This document shows, in pieces, positions 34,151 to 43,437 of a stretch of 64,000 nucleotides of DNA. This stretch comes from Endozoicomonas sp. ISHI1. Lineage in GTDB: Bacteria > Pseudomonadota > Gammaproteobacteria > Pseudomonadales > Endozoicomonadaceae. How positions within the stretch are numbered: the first letter of the stretch is position 1; each line of letters opens with the position of its first letter. The notes beneath the pieces are model-generated. The model saw only the letters and a list, made by a program, of their open reading frames with translations. It was not told the origin of the DNA and did not search any database. The stretch covers positions 52,463 to 116,462 of the forward strand of contig NZ_JAGRPU010000019.1 in the NCBI RefSeq assembly GCF_024606225.1, in the 5' to 3' direction. The translations under genes were made by a program, and so were the position numbers.

Positions 34151-35170
34151 ATGACTCAAATATCAACAATTACCCTGCCAGGGGCATCAGACTGCGAAAT
34201 TTCTTTGCAATTATTGTCATCCAATAGTCTGGCGGTGCATGACAACCATCAATCCCTGCTATTGACCCTTTCCGAACAGGATACTGCTTTAGTAAATGCA
34301 GTCAACGAATCCGACCTCCCTGAGAAGATACCGAATCATCTCATTGCGGCCAGTCTGGACTACCTGTTTTCCCGCAATCCGGATCTCTCCCGGCTTCACT
34401 TTGCACCAGCATTGGCTGAAAGGCTTCAAGACAATCAGTTGATACACAGTCATGAGGAAAATTCGCAGGAAGGTATCAGTTATCGCTCGGGCCTGTATCA
34501 GAACCGAACCCTCTGGCACTGGCAAAAAGATAACCAGACGATACCTGAAATCTGGACCGAAAACGAAAAGGCTATCGCACATCCTCTGCGTCAGGAACAA
34601 CCTAAATGTGTCGTTTATAACCGTTATGACTATCAAAATGACCTCACCATCTCCTTCAGAACGCTTGATCTGGAAAAGGACCTTGATCTTTTCCATGAGT
34701 GGATGAATCAGCCTCGTGTCTCAGAGTTTTGGGAGATGGCTCAGAGCCGGGAAGAGCTGACAGCCTATCTTCAGTCGGTATTGAAAGACCGAAGAGTCTG
34801 GCCAATGGTGGGTTGTTTCAACGGTGAACCTTTTGGGTATTTCGAAGTTTACTGGGCTCTGGAAGACCGGATTGCCCCTTACTACGATTGCCAGCCCTGG
34901 GACCGTGGCTTCCACCTTCTGGTAGGCAATCCGGAATTTCTGGGCCAGAGATACTCCAACAGCTGGACAAAGGCCATCACTCACTTCCTGTTCCTGGACG
35001 ACCCCAGGACTACACGCCTGGTGGGTGAACCCAGAGCCGACAATAAAAGAGTGTTGAAGCTGTTATGTCCCGCTGGCTGGTCATTCGTCAAAGAGTTTGA
35101 TTTCCCTCATAAACGTGCGTCACTGGTCAACTGTTGCAGGGATAGTTTCTTTCAGGAGGTCCAGCTATGA
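34151..35170 (+). CDS. iucB: N6-hydroxylysine acetyltransferase (IucB-like, GNAT fold)
   Basis: 339 residues. The C-terminal half (about 165-335) carries the siderophore acetyltransferase pattern: ISFRTLDLEKDLDLFHEWM, then FWEMAQSREEL, GCFNGEPFGYFEVYWALED, and RGFHLLVG. It transfers an acyl group from CoA to N6-hydroxylysine. The N-terminal 150 residues are typical of longer IucB forms. Separated from iucA by 117 bases; its stop overlaps iucC by 4 bases (ATGA). Confidence 0.88.
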   Translation: MTQISTITLPGASDCEISLQLLSSNSLAVHDNHQSLLLTLSEQDTALVNAVNESDLPEKIPNHLIAASLDYLFSRNPDLSRLHFAPALAERLQDNQLIHSHEENSQEGISYRSGLYQNRTLWHWQKDNQTIPEIWTENEKAIAHPLRQEQPKCVVYNRYDYQNDLTISFRTLDLEKDLDLFHEWMNQPRVSEFWEMAQSREELTAYLQSVLKDRRVWPMVGCFNGEPFGYFEVYWALEDRIAPYYDCQPWDRGFHLLVGNPEFLGQRYSNSWTKAITHFLFLDDPRTTRLVGEPRADNKRVLKLLCPAGWSFVKEFDFPHKRASLVNCCRDSFFQEVQL

Positions 35171-36975
35171 ATCAGGCTGTTAAGGCTATACCTGTCAATG
35201 AGCACGTCGGGTTCTGGCAGAAGGCTAACTGTCGGCTACTGGCAAAAACACTCGGAGAGCTGAGCTGGGAAGAAGTCATCGTCCCCAAAGAAGTAGCGCC
35301 TGAAGAATTGGGTGGTGGACTCTTTATCCTTGAACTGAAAAGCGGCGTGAGCTACCGCTTTCATGCCTGGAGGACCATCTGGGATCAGTTAATAGTGGAC
35401 AATGCCTCCATTTCCCGAAGCTATCTTAACAATCACTGTGACTCAGCACTGGAAGCCAGCCAGTTTTTTATAGATGCGAAGGAAGAGCTGGGATTGGACT
35501 CTGCAACACTGGCAAACTTTCTGGAAGAACTGGCCAACACACTTATGGCTGAGGTAAAGGTTCAAAAAAACTATCATCAGAAAACTGCAGCCGAACTGAT
35601 TGAGCTGGAGGATGACGAGTTGCAATGTTATCTGGATGGTCATCCCAAAGTCACCGTCAGCAAGGGACGTCTTGGCTGGGGTCAGGAGGATTATCAGGAT
35701 TACGCCACTGAGTTTCTGCCCGACATTCAACTTGAATGGGTCGCATTAAGCCGTGAAAACTGTCAGCTCTCTTTAGCCGTCGACCTTCGGGAAAATGATC
35801 TGATCAACGCGGTTCTCAACAGCGTTGATCAGGCAAAACTGACTGACCGTTGTCGTCAACTCAATGTTGATTCCAGCCAATTTTTCCTTATGCCGGTGCA
35901 CCCCTGGCAATGGAGTAACCGTCTGGTCAACCTATTTGCTTCAGACATTGCAGCAGGACATATCGTTCATCTCGGAAGCTATGGAGACCCCATGCTGCCA
36001 CAACAGTCACTCCGAACTCTGTCCAATAAAAAGCGACCAGAGCAATTGAACATCAAACTGCCACTCTCCATTTTAAATACCTCCTGCTACAGGGGTATTC
36101 CCGGTCGATACATTCAGGCAGGCCCAATGGTTTCACGCTGGCTCTCTGAGATAGCTGCATCGGATCCCGTCCTGTCTCATCGCAGGACCATTATTCTGGA
36201 AGAACCTGCCGGGGCTTTTTATCCAAACCCTCAGTTTGAACAGATAACGGATGCTCCCTACCGTTATCACGAAATGCTTGGCTGCATCTGGCGGCAGAGT
36301 GTTCACGCTAAAACCGGAGAAACAGAACGAGCTGTCCTGATCTCTACCCTTTTTCAGAAAGACGGCTATGGTTATCCATTGATTTGCGAGTACATCCATC
36401 GTTCCGGATTGGCGACAGAACAGTGGTTATCAAAGCTTTTTGATGTGGTGGTGGTTCCTCTTTATCATTTGCTGTGCAAATACGGCGTTGGTCTGGTGGC
36501 CCATGGCCAGAATATTACTCTTGTTCTGGACAATCATCAGCCGGTCAGAGTGGCCCTGAAGGATTTTCAGGGTGACCTGAGACTGATCGATCAGGATTTT
36601 CCTGAACTTGACAGCCTGGGTGATTACGCTCGTTCAGTGACTGTTCGCCTGCCCGCTGCTCATCTTATCCACGACTTGCAGACAGGCCATTTTGTAACTG
36701 TCCTTCGCTTTATCTCTGCCTGTCTTGCTGAGAAAGGCTTCTCTGAACACCGTTTCTACCAATTACTGGGTGAACAACTTCAGTCGTATATGAATAGACA
36801 CCCCGAACTGGAAAATCGTTTCAAACTGTTCGACCTGTTCACACCGGAAATAGCCCGGGTTTGTCTAAACCGGGTTCGTTTCAAACTTGGCTATGGCGAC
36901 ACTAGCGAGCGTCCTCTGCCAGAACTCGGAACCCCTCTCAAGAACCCTCTGGCCATAACACTCACGGAAGAATGA
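35167..36975 (+). CDS. iucC: IucA/IucC-family siderophore synthetase (IucC-like)
   Basis: 602 residues. Motifs: HPKVTVSKGRLGW (about 157), FLMPVHPWQW (about 238), RTLSNKKRPEQLNIKLPLSI (about 285), GLVAHGQNITLVL and KDFQGDLRLI. It completes the second amide bond on citrate. Start ATG 35167 with an AGGAGG just upstream. Overlaps iucB and iucD by 4 bases each, so the last three genes are translationally coupled. Confidence 0.9.
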   Translation: MNQAVKAIPVNEHVGFWQKANCRLLAKTLGELSWEEVIVPKEVAPEELGGGLFILELKSGVSYRFHAWRTIWDQLIVDNASISRSYLNNHCDSALEASQFFIDAKEELGLDSATLANFLEELANTLMAEVKVQKNYHQKTAAELIELEDDELQCYLDGHPKVTVSKGRLGWGQEDYQDYATEFLPDIQLEWVALSRENCQLSLAVDLRENDLINAVLNSVDQAKLTDRCRQLNVDSSQFFLMPVHPWQWSNRLVNLFASDIAAGHIVHLGSYGDPMLPQQSLRTLSNKKRPEQLNIKLPLSILNTSCYRGIPGRYIQAGPMVSRWLSEIAASDPVLSHRRTIILEEPAGAFYPNPQFEQITDAPYRYHEMLGCIWRQSVHAKTGETERAVLISTLFQKDGYGYPLICEYIHRSGLATEQWLSKLFDVVVVPLYHLLCKYGVGLVAHGQNITLVLDNHQPVRVALKDFQGDLRLIDQDFPELDSLGDYARSVTVRLPAAHLIHDLQTGHFVTVLRFISACLAEKGFSEHRFYQLLGEQLQSYMNRHPELENRFKLFDLFTPEIARVCLNRVRFKLGYGDTSERPLPELGTPLKNPLAITLTEE

Positions 36976-38261
36976 TGAACTTTACACACTATGATGACAC
37001 CATCCCCCTTGATCTGGCTGGACTGGGCTCTGGCCCGTTCAACCTGAGCCTTGCAGCATTGCTGGAAAGCCTTCCTGAGTTACAGGTTCGTTTCTTTGAC
37101 AAAAAGCCCTCTTTTGGCTGGCATCCCGGGCTCATGTTGCCCGGTGCTCACATGCAGACCTCCTGCCTGAAAGATCTGGTCACTGCCGTGCAACCCACCA
37201 GTCGCTGGTCTTTCTTGTCATTCCTTGTGGAAAAGGAGCGGTTTTATTCCTTTTTATCCACAGAAAAGATGGTGATCAGTCGAACTGAATTCGTCGAGTA
37301 CATGAGCTGGGTCGCAGAGAATCTGGAGTCATTACAGTTTGGCTCGGAGATCAGAGAAGTTAGCTTTGAAAAGGATAGCTTCATCCTGCACACAGAAAAC
37401 GAGAAAGTTAAAGCACATAATCTCTGTTTGGGGACAGGCAAAGTACCCTACGTTCCTGACTGTGCCCGGGCGATGGTCGGCCAGCACTGTTTTCATGCCA
37501 GCGAACTGATGACCCGCCAGCCTGAGCTTCGCAACAGAAAGGTTGCCATCATTGGTGGGGGCCAGACCGGTGCTGAAGTCTTTCTCAACTGTCTGCGTGA
37601 AAAATGGGGTAAGGCTGATCAGATTCAATGGATTTCCCGCCGGGCCAGCTTTGAGCCGCTGGATGAAAGTCCATTTACCAATGAATATTTTACACCCGAC
37701 TATGTCAGCCGCTTTTTATCCCTGCCTGAAGAGAAAAAAGAAACCATTGTCCAATATCAGAAGCTGGCCAGTGACGGGATTACACCTGCCTACTTGCTGG
37801 AAATCTACCGGGAACTCTACGACCGCACTTATCTGTACCAGGATCAAATAAACTGGAAACTTCTGCCCGACCGAACCCTGAAGGCCATGTCTGAATCTTC
37901 GGGTGGCTTCTACGATCTCAAGCTCACTAATGCCCTGTCTGCAGAGGATGAAATACTCTCTGCTGATATCGTCATTCTTTGCACAGGCTTTCAGAACGTT
38001 CTGCCCCCTTACCTGGAGCCGATTCAGCCCAGGTTGAACCTTGACGAATACCATCGCTTTAAACTTTCTTCCAGCTTTGCCGTTGATTGGGAGGGTCCGG
38101 ACAACAGACGCATATACGCCGTCAATGCGGGCCTGCACAGTCACGGTATTGCGGAGCCTCAGCTGAGTCTGACCGCCTGGCGATCAGCTACCATCATCAA
38201 TGATCTGGCTCAACGAGAAATCTTTTCTGTCAATCAACCTGTTAGCCTGATTGACTGGTAA
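36972..38261 (+). CDS. iucD: L-lysine N6-monooxygenase (IucD-like)
   Basis: 429 residues, close to 425 in E. coli. FAD motif GLGSGPFNLSLAALLE (about 17-32), SFGWHPGLMLPGAHMQTSCL, NADPH motif VAIIGGGQTGAEVFLN (about 192), and the C-terminal IYAVNAGLHSHGIAEPQLSL. It hydroxylates the side-chain amine of lysine, the first step of aerobactin synthesis. Ornithine as substrate cannot be excluded from sequence alone. Last gene of the operon. Confidence 0.88.
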   Translation: MMNFTHYDDTIPLDLAGLGSGPFNLSLAALLESLPELQVRFFDKKPSFGWHPGLMLPGAHMQTSCLKDLVTAVQPTSRWSFLSFLVEKERFYSFLSTEKMVISRTEFVEYMSWVAENLESLQFGSEIREVSFEKDSFILHTENEKVKAHNLCLGTGKVPYVPDCARAMVGQHCFHASELMTRQPELRNRKVAIIGGGQTGAEVFLNCLREKWGKADQIQWISRRASFEPLDESPFTNEYFTPDYVSRFLSLPEEKKETIVQYQKLASDGITPAYLLEIYRELYDRTYLYQDQINWKLLPDRTLKAMSESSGGFYDLKLTNALSAEDEILSADIVILCTGFQNVLPPYLEPIQPRLNLDEYHRFKLSSSFAVDWEGPDNRRIYAVNAGLHSHGIAEPQLSLTAWRSATIINDLAQREIFSVNQPVSLIDW

Positions 38262-38275
38262 GGCCGTCTTCAACA

Positions 38276-38308
38276 AGTCGGCTCCGGAACATTCGGAGTC
38301 GGCTTGTA
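38276..38308 (+). terminator. hairpin after the iucABCD operon
   Basis: CAAGTCGGCTCCG / CGGAGTCGGCTTG with two wobble positions and a 7-base loop, 15 bases after the iucD stop. It lacks a T-run. Confidence 0.5.
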
Positions 38309-38414
38309 CACAAGTACAACAGGAACCTCTGCAGGGAACAGGGACTTTGATTCGCCTTTACAGAGGTAAATAATTTAATTCATCTCTCAGAAACACGCTT
38401 GCTTCTATACTAAT

Positions 38415-38480
38415 GAGCCTGACAGGCTTATGACTTCCTCTACTGAATTTCATGCTCAGGAGCATAAGCCCGACAGGCTC
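38415..38480. repeat. REP-like inverted repeat
   Basis: GAGCCTGACAGGCTTATG (38415-38432) faces CATAAGCCCGACAGGCTC (38463-38480), with 30 bases between. Each arm is itself nearly palindromic around GCCTG/CAGGC. The GCC[TC]G-[AT]C[AG]GGC core resembles the ends of the MITE-like element. It lies just before acs. Confidence 0.65.
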
Positions 38481-38513
38481 CATAACTTTTATAGATGAGG
38501 CAGGTGAGATGAC

Positions 38514-40439
38514 ATGACCCAGGCAACAATCTACCCGGTTCCCGAAGCTTTTAAAGACTCATGGATGAGCGAAGAAAAATATCAGGAGCTGTATCGCTAC
38601 TCTCTGGAGAATCCGGAAGCGTTCTGGGGTAACAAAGCTGAACGATATCTGGACTGGTACCGGCCCTGGGATTCCATTTATGAAGGCGACTTCAAAAGGT
38701 GTGAAGTAAGCTGGTTCAAGGGTGGACAGCTGAATGCCAGCGTCAACTGCATTGATAGACATCTGGATAATCGGGCCGACCAGGTAGCCATCATCTGGGA
38801 AGGTGATACGTCTGACTTGCAGCGAAAAATTACTTATCAGGAGATGTATGAAGAGGTCTGCAAACTGGCCAATGGCCTGAAGGTGCGAGGCGTTAACCGG
38901 GGTGACAGGGTTTGTATCTACATGCCCATGGTACCTGAAGCGGTTTATGCCATGCTTGCCTGTGCACGCATTGGGGCGGTTCATTCCGTAGTCTTTGGCG
39001 GCTTCTCTCCAAACTCCCTTCGTGATCGTATTCTCGACTGTGACTGTCGGGCTCTGATCACCGCTGATGAGGGGATTCGGGGAGGGAAGCATATCCCTCT
39101 CAAACAGAATACAGATGAAGCCCTGAAAGAGTGTCCTGATGTCAATACAGTAGTGGTTTACGAGAGAACCGGAGCCAGCATTGAATGGCAGGAAGGGCGC
39201 GATATTTCCTACCAGCAATTAACATCAAACCAGCCAGTGACCTGTGAGCCTGAGGTAATGGAATCTGAAGATCCACTCTTCATTCTTTATACTTCAGGCT
39301 CTACCGGAAAACCTAAAGGTGTTCTTCACAGTACAGCGGGCTATCTGCTCCATACCACGGTCACATTTCATTACGTTTTTGATTACCATGAAGGCGACAT
39401 TTTTTGGTGCGGTGCTGATGTAGGCTGGATAACCGGCCACTCCTATATTGTCTATGGCCCACTATCTAATGGTGCCACTATGGTCATGCATGAGGGTGTC
39501 CCTTTTTGGCCCGATGCCTCAAGAATCTGGGATATGGTAGATCGTCACCAAGTGAATACGCTCTACATAGCACCTACGGCAATCCGGGCTTTGATGGCCA
39601 GAGGTGATGAATACGTCAAACAAACTTCGCGAGCCAGTCTGAAAATTCTGGGTACCGTGGGCGAACCCATCAACCCGGAAGCCTGGCAATGGTACCACCA
39701 TAGCGTGGGTGAAGAACGTTGCCCCATTATCGATTCCTGGTGGCAAACAGAAACGGGCGCCATGATGATTACACCATTGCCGGGAGCCACTGCTTTAAAA
39801 CCCGGCTATGCAACCCGGCCTTTCCTCGGCATCCGTCCCGCTATTCTCGATAATGAGGGTAACGAGATTGTGGGACCCGGTCAGGGGAGTCTGGTGATCA
39901 CCGGTTCCTGGCCGGGCCAGATCAGAACCATATACGGTAATCATCAGCGAACCCTTGATACTTACTTCAGTCGATACCCGGGTTATTACTTCACAGGAGA
40001 CGGAGCCCGCAGGGATGAGAATGGCTATTACCAGATCACAGGCAGAATGGATGATGTGATTAATGTGGCGGGCCATCGTTTGGGCACTGCAGAAATAGAA
40101 AGTGCCCTGGTATTGCATGAAGCGATTGCAGAAGCAGCGGTAGTGGGAGTGCCTCACCCGGTAAAGGGCGAAAGTCTCTACGCTTTCATGACTCCTATGG
40201 ACGGCGTTGAAATCACCGACGATCTGAAGCTGGAACTTTCCAATCTGGTGGCCAGTGAAATCGGTTCGTTCGCCCGACCGGAGATACTTCACCCATGTCC
40301 TGCTCTGCCCAAAACCCGCTCTGGCAAAATCATGCGACGTATCTTGCGCAAACTGGCTCAGGGCGAGAAAGATGATCTGGGTGATTTGAGTACACTGGCC
40401 GATCCGGCGGTGATTGAGCAGCTGTTGAGTTCCACTTGA
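38514..40439 (+). CDS. acs: acetyl-CoA synthetase
   Basis: 641 residues, normal length. AMP-binding motif YTSGSTGKPKGVLHS (about 263), WWQTETGAMMITPLPG (about 410), YYFTGDGARRDENGYYQITG (about 490), and the regulatory acetylation site PKTRSGKIMRR near the C-terminus. It activates acetate to acetyl-CoA. The position directly after the siderophore operon, which consumes acetyl-CoA, may be coincidental; it has a separate start region with a REP-like repeat. Confidence 0.95.
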   Translation: MTQATIYPVPEAFKDSWMSEEKYQELYRYSLENPEAFWGNKAERYLDWYRPWDSIYEGDFKRCEVSWFKGGQLNASVNCIDRHLDNRADQVAIIWEGDTSDLQRKITYQEMYEEVCKLANGLKVRGVNRGDRVCIYMPMVPEAVYAMLACARIGAVHSVVFGGFSPNSLRDRILDCDCRALITADEGIRGGKHIPLKQNTDEALKECPDVNTVVVYERTGASIEWQEGRDISYQQLTSNQPVTCEPEVMESEDPLFILYTSGSTGKPKGVLHSTAGYLLHTTVTFHYVFDYHEGDIFWCGADVGWITGHSYIVYGPLSNGATMVMHEGVPFWPDASRIWDMVDRHQVNTLYIAPTAIRALMARGDEYVKQTSRASLKILGTVGEPINPEAWQWYHHSVGEERCPIIDSWWQTETGAMMITPLPGATALKPGYATRPFLGIRPAILDNEGNEIVGPGQGSLVITGSWPGQIRTIYGNHQRTLDTYFSRYPGYYFTGDGARRDENGYYQITGRMDDVINVAGHRLGTAEIESALVLHEAIAEAAVVGVPHPVKGESLYAFMTPMDGVEITDDLKLELSNLVASEIGSFARPEILHPCPALPKTRSGKIMRRILRKLAQGEKDDLGDLSTLADPAVIEQLLSST

Positions 40440-40601
40440 AAGTCTCTTTCAGTGCGCCCTTTTCCAGCGCTTCTTGTTGATCGAATTAGCTTGTTTCTGA
40501 AGGGAGGCTTAAGCTACGTATATACCTCTAATCCTATCCATGCATTGACAGACAGAGTGGTAGGCAGTCATGAATTTTTTGTAAGGCTACTCGGGATTGT
40601 C

Positions 40602-40690
40602 TTGACTCATCCGTTGGGTTAGCTATTACTCCCGTTAACACGGCCCCTTTCGACAGAACCGCCAGCGGGGAAGTCGCTAAGGGGTTTTTT
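40602..40690 (+). ncRNA. candidate small RNA or orphan promoter-terminator unit
   Basis: TTGACT (40602-40607), a 16-base spacer and TATTAC (40624-40629) form a fair promoter. About 15 bases later a terminator-type structure starts: CCCCTT/AAGGGG with an inner CGAC/GTCG stem (40644-40684), then TTTTTT. A transcript of about 55 bases would result. No known family recognised. It could also be just the acs terminator, 200 bases downstream. The rest of the 40440-40886 gap shows no other gene apart from the remnant at 40703. Confidence 0.35.
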
Positions 40691-40702
40691 ATTGCACGAA
40701 AT

Positions 40703-40840
40703 TTACCAATCCCACTCTTCCCAACCTTCTATAATCCCCATGCCGTGCAGGTTTAAGCCAAGGTTCTCAAGGTCTGGGAATTGGAACAGATGTGTCTTTA
40801 ATCGCTCCCACCATGAAGAGGTCGTATTAATTATCGTAAA
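40703..40840 (-). pseudogene. C-terminal gene remnant, 45 codons
   Basis: An open stretch without a start codon: IINTTSSWWERLKTHLFQFP, then DLENLGLNLHGMGIIEGWEE and WDW. It is protein-like in composition, with many Trp and well-ordered residues, and is bounded upstream by an in-frame TGA. It looks like the tail of a lost gene, possibly from a mobile element; the family is not recognised. Confidence 0.35.
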
Positions 40841-40886
40841 TCACCTGATACTCCACAAAGAGTTAAGTCATCCCAATTCAAAAAAC

Positions 40887-41336
40887 TCAACGCCGGAGTG
40901 CTACCAGCCACTTATCCAACTGGTTGGCAAACTGCTGGCGATCACTCTGGCTCAGCGCCGGAGGACCACCGGATTCAATGCCACTGGCACGGAGTGTATC
41001 CATAAAGTCACGCATATTCAGTCTTGCCCGAATATTATCTTTGGTGAACAGTTCACCACGAGGACTCAATGCCCCAGCGCCTTTTTCAATCACTTCCGCA
41101 GCCAGGGGAATATCGCTGGTGATCACCAGGTCTCCTGACTCAGCTCTTTTGACAATCTCATTGTCTGCAACATCAAAGCCGGAGGCGACCTGCAGGGATT
41201 TTATAAAGCGGGACCCCGGAACCCTGAGTGGCTGGTTGGCCACCAGAGTCAGTGGGGTTTCGGTTCGGTCGGCAGCTCTGAAAAGAATTTCCTTGATCAC
41301 CACCGGGCAGGCATCGGCATCAACCCAAATTTTCAT
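40887..41336 (-). CDS. yaiI: YaiI/YqxD family protein (UPF0178, DUF188)
   Basis: 149 residues from ATG 41336 ([18 protein letters not shown]), the conserved family start with three Asp/Asp/Asp-type metal-binding positions. Also [20 protein letters not shown] and [11 protein letters not shown]. It has a PIN-like fold, probably a nuclease, exact function unknown. An upstream in-frame ATG at 41414 overlaps the transporter stop, hinting at translational coupling. Confidence 0.85.
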   Translation of the reverse strand: MKIWVDADACPVVIKEILFRAADRTETPLTLVANQPLRVPGSRFIKSLQVASGFDVADNEIVKRAESGDLVITSDIPLAAEVIEKGAGALSPRGELFTKDNIRARLNMRDFMDTLRASGIESGGPPALSQSDRQQFANQLDKWLVALRR

Positions 41337-41410
41337 TCTGTGAGAACGCTCTTCATCCGGAAAACTGCCTGTCGGACTTAACACCCTCTCAGCCTGAATC
41401 CCGGGAATCA

Positions 41411-42787
41411 TCAAAATATGAAAAAGATCAGGACCATCACCATGAACGGGCAGAAAAACCGAATGTACCAGGGCCAGATCTTCCAGAAGAGACTGTGCTC
41501 AACATCCGGATACCCTTTCTGCAGTTCTCTTAGTTTTTGATCCCTGGACCATATCCAGGCCGCGTAGATACAGACGACCAGGCTCAACAGAGGCATAGCA
41601 TAACGGGTTGTCAGGTTGACCACAAAGTCAAAGAGCACATCAAACCAGATCATGACACAGACACTGACACCGAAAGTGATCAGCGAGATCAGCCAGGAGC
41701 TGGCATTTCTGCGGGCAAGATGTCGTCTCTGGCAAACTGCTACCGGCACTTCCAGAATCGAAACCGCTGAGGTCAAAGCAGTAATAGTTAACAGAAGAAA
41801 GAAGGCCAGGGAGAGCAGAATACCCAGTGGACCAAACTGAAGAAAAAGCTGCGGTAAAACATCAAACACCAGCTTGTCGGCACTTTTCAGGGCACCCTCT
41901 GCGGTGTAGATATCAATTCCGTGATTCAACGCAACGTACATACCCGGAATAATCAGCAACCCGGCCATCACGGCCACCAGCGTATCAGTGACTGCAACAC
42001 TGGCAGCCATCACTGGAATATTAGAGTCCCGGGTCAGGTAAGCACCATAAACCACCATGATGCCAACTCCCAGAGACATAGAGAAAAATGACTGACCCAG
42101 CGCACTGATAAGCAGGTCTTTACTCAGCAGCTTGGAAAAGTCAGGCAGCACAAAATACCGAAGACCATCCTGAGCCCCTTCCTGCGTCATGGTAAAAACA
42201 ATTAGCAACAGAATCAGCAGCACCAACATCGGCATCAGACGGCTGCACCATTTCTCAATGCCGTCGGCAACACCGCCGGATACAATGGCTGCTACCATCG
42301 CCATGAATGCACCGGCCGCTATCATCGTGGGCAAAGGATTAAATGAAGTCAGTGAAGCGGCCAGACTGTCGAGTCCCAGGGCCACCGCTACGGGAGCCAG
42401 CCCAAAACAGATGATCCAGCCGGAAATGATGGCATAAAAGGTATAGATCAGTAGAACCGTTATCGTTGATGCCCAGCCAGTGAGCTTACCCAAAAACTTG
42501 CAAAAAGACCTGTTGCTGACGCTTTCAAGCGTCGAGACCGGGTCCGAGCGTCCATACCGACCAATGACCAGCTCAGCCACCAGCATGGGCCACGCAAGCA
42601 GGAAAGAGAAACAAAGATAGATAAGAACGAAGGCAGCGCCACCATTGTCGGCGGTTTGGGCAGGAAACCCCCAGATATTGCCTATACCTACAGCGGAGCC
42701 CACAGCGGCAAGATAGAAACCCAGTCTGGAAGTAAACTGGGGAGCATTCTCTGAGGGTTGGTCATACACGGTGTTTTCATGGTCCAT
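41411..42787 (-). CDS. sodium-dependent transporter, NSS (SNF) family
   Basis: 458 residues with about 11 to 12 membrane helices. The helix 1 signature [20 protein letters not shown] corresponds to the sodium- and substrate-binding GLGNIWRFP motif of the family, with Gly in place of Arg. It imports amino acids or related small amines with sodium. The substrate cannot be told from sequence. Overlaps the start region of yaiI. Confidence 0.88.
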   Translation of the reverse strand: MDHENTVYDQPSENAPQFTSRLGFYLAAVGSAVGIGNIWGFPAQTADNGGAAFVLIYLCFSFLLAWPMLVAELVIGRYGRSDPVSTLESVSNRSFCKFLGKLTGWASTITVLLIYTFYAIISGWIICFGLAPVAVALGLDSLAASLTSFNPLPTMIAAGAFMAMVAAIVSGGVADGIEKWCSRLMPMLVLLILLLIVFTMTQEGAQDGLRYFVLPDFSKLLSKDLLISALGQSFFSMSLGVGIMVVYGAYLTRDSNIPVMAASVAVTDTLVAVMAGLLIIPGMYVALNHGIDIYTAEGALKSADKLVFDVLPQLFLQFGPLGILLSLAFFLLLTITALTSAVSILEVPVAVCQRRHLARRNASSWLISLITFGVSVCVMIWFDVLFDFVVNLTTRYAMPLLSLVVCIYAAWIWSRDQKLRELQKGYPDVEHSLFWKIWPWYIRFFCPFMVMVLIFFIF

Positions 42788-43104
42788 TCAAATGTACCTT
42801 TTTATGCCATGAAAAATACTTTTCTTCGCTCATGGCTATTTTATGCGGGGAAACATCTCATCTTCCCAAAATGAAAAACGTCCTTAAACAAGCTTCCTAA
42901 TGCGTTTTATTTCCCCAGAGTACCGCATGTACTTAGCACGTATGTACAACGTAAAACCCTTCAACCGAGTCTATATCTCAAAGAAAACATCTATCCAGTG
43001 TATACAAAATAAACAAATCGAGGTGATTAATTTTTATTCCGCCTTAAAAAGAGGTACTTCCACAAAGAAAAAGAGTGTTTTTTACCGTAGAGTTTTTCTC
43101 TTAC
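42788..43104. other. intergenic region, no supported gene
   Basis: 317 bases upstream of the NSS gene. Contains an inverted repeat GCCATGA/TCATGGC (42809-42839) close to its start, which could be an operator. A weak open frame from 42900 has no Shine-Dalgarno and overlaps yciH. Nothing else is visible. Confidence 0.4.
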
Positions 43105-43416
43105 TTAACCTCCTGAACGTTTGGCGTCGTATCCGGCGCTTTTGAGAACATCTACCATAACATCCACATGATCCCCCTGTAGCTCAATATTGCCGTCTTT
43201 TACAGCACCACCACCGCCACAGCGCTTTTTCAGCGTCTTGGCGTAGGCCTTAAGGTCGTTACCCGCCAGCGGCAAGCCAGTGATTACAGTGACCACTTTG
43301 CCACCACGACCTTTCTTTTCAGGGCGGACACGGACGTTGCCATCTCCCACTTCGTCCTTAACCTTTTCTTCCTTAATGCGACCCATATCGGTCGAATAAA
43401 CCAGTTTGCTGCTCAT
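43105..43416 (-). CDS. yciH: YciH, SUI1/eIF1-like protein
   Basis: 103 residues: basic N-terminal part (RVRPEKKGRGGKVVTVITGL), then the SUI1 core with LKKRCGGGGAVKDGNIELQG and GDHVDVMVDVLKSAGYDAK. Homologue of eukaryotic eIF1, thought to influence fidelity of translation initiation. Full length; lies 21 bases after the DUF2333 gene. Confidence 0.93.
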   Translation of the reverse strand: MSSKLVYSTDMGRIKEEKVKDEVGDGNVRVRPEKKGRGGKVVTVITGLPLAGNDLKAYAKTLKKRCGGGGAVKDGNIELQGDHVDVMVDVLKSAGYDAKRSGG

Positions 43417-43437
43417 TTTTTATCAGGATATCCGATC

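Noticed and set aside
38514..40439. acs as part of the siderophore operon
   Set aside because: It is separated from iucD by 252 bases with a hairpin and a REP-like repeat, so an independent unit is more likely.
40692..41138. 148-codon plus-strand frame
   Set aside because: Antisense to yaiI and to the Trp-rich remnant; the minus-strand reading is clearly better.
42900..43145. 81-codon plus-strand frame
   Set aside because: No Shine-Dalgarno, unusual composition, and its end overlaps the well-supported yciH.
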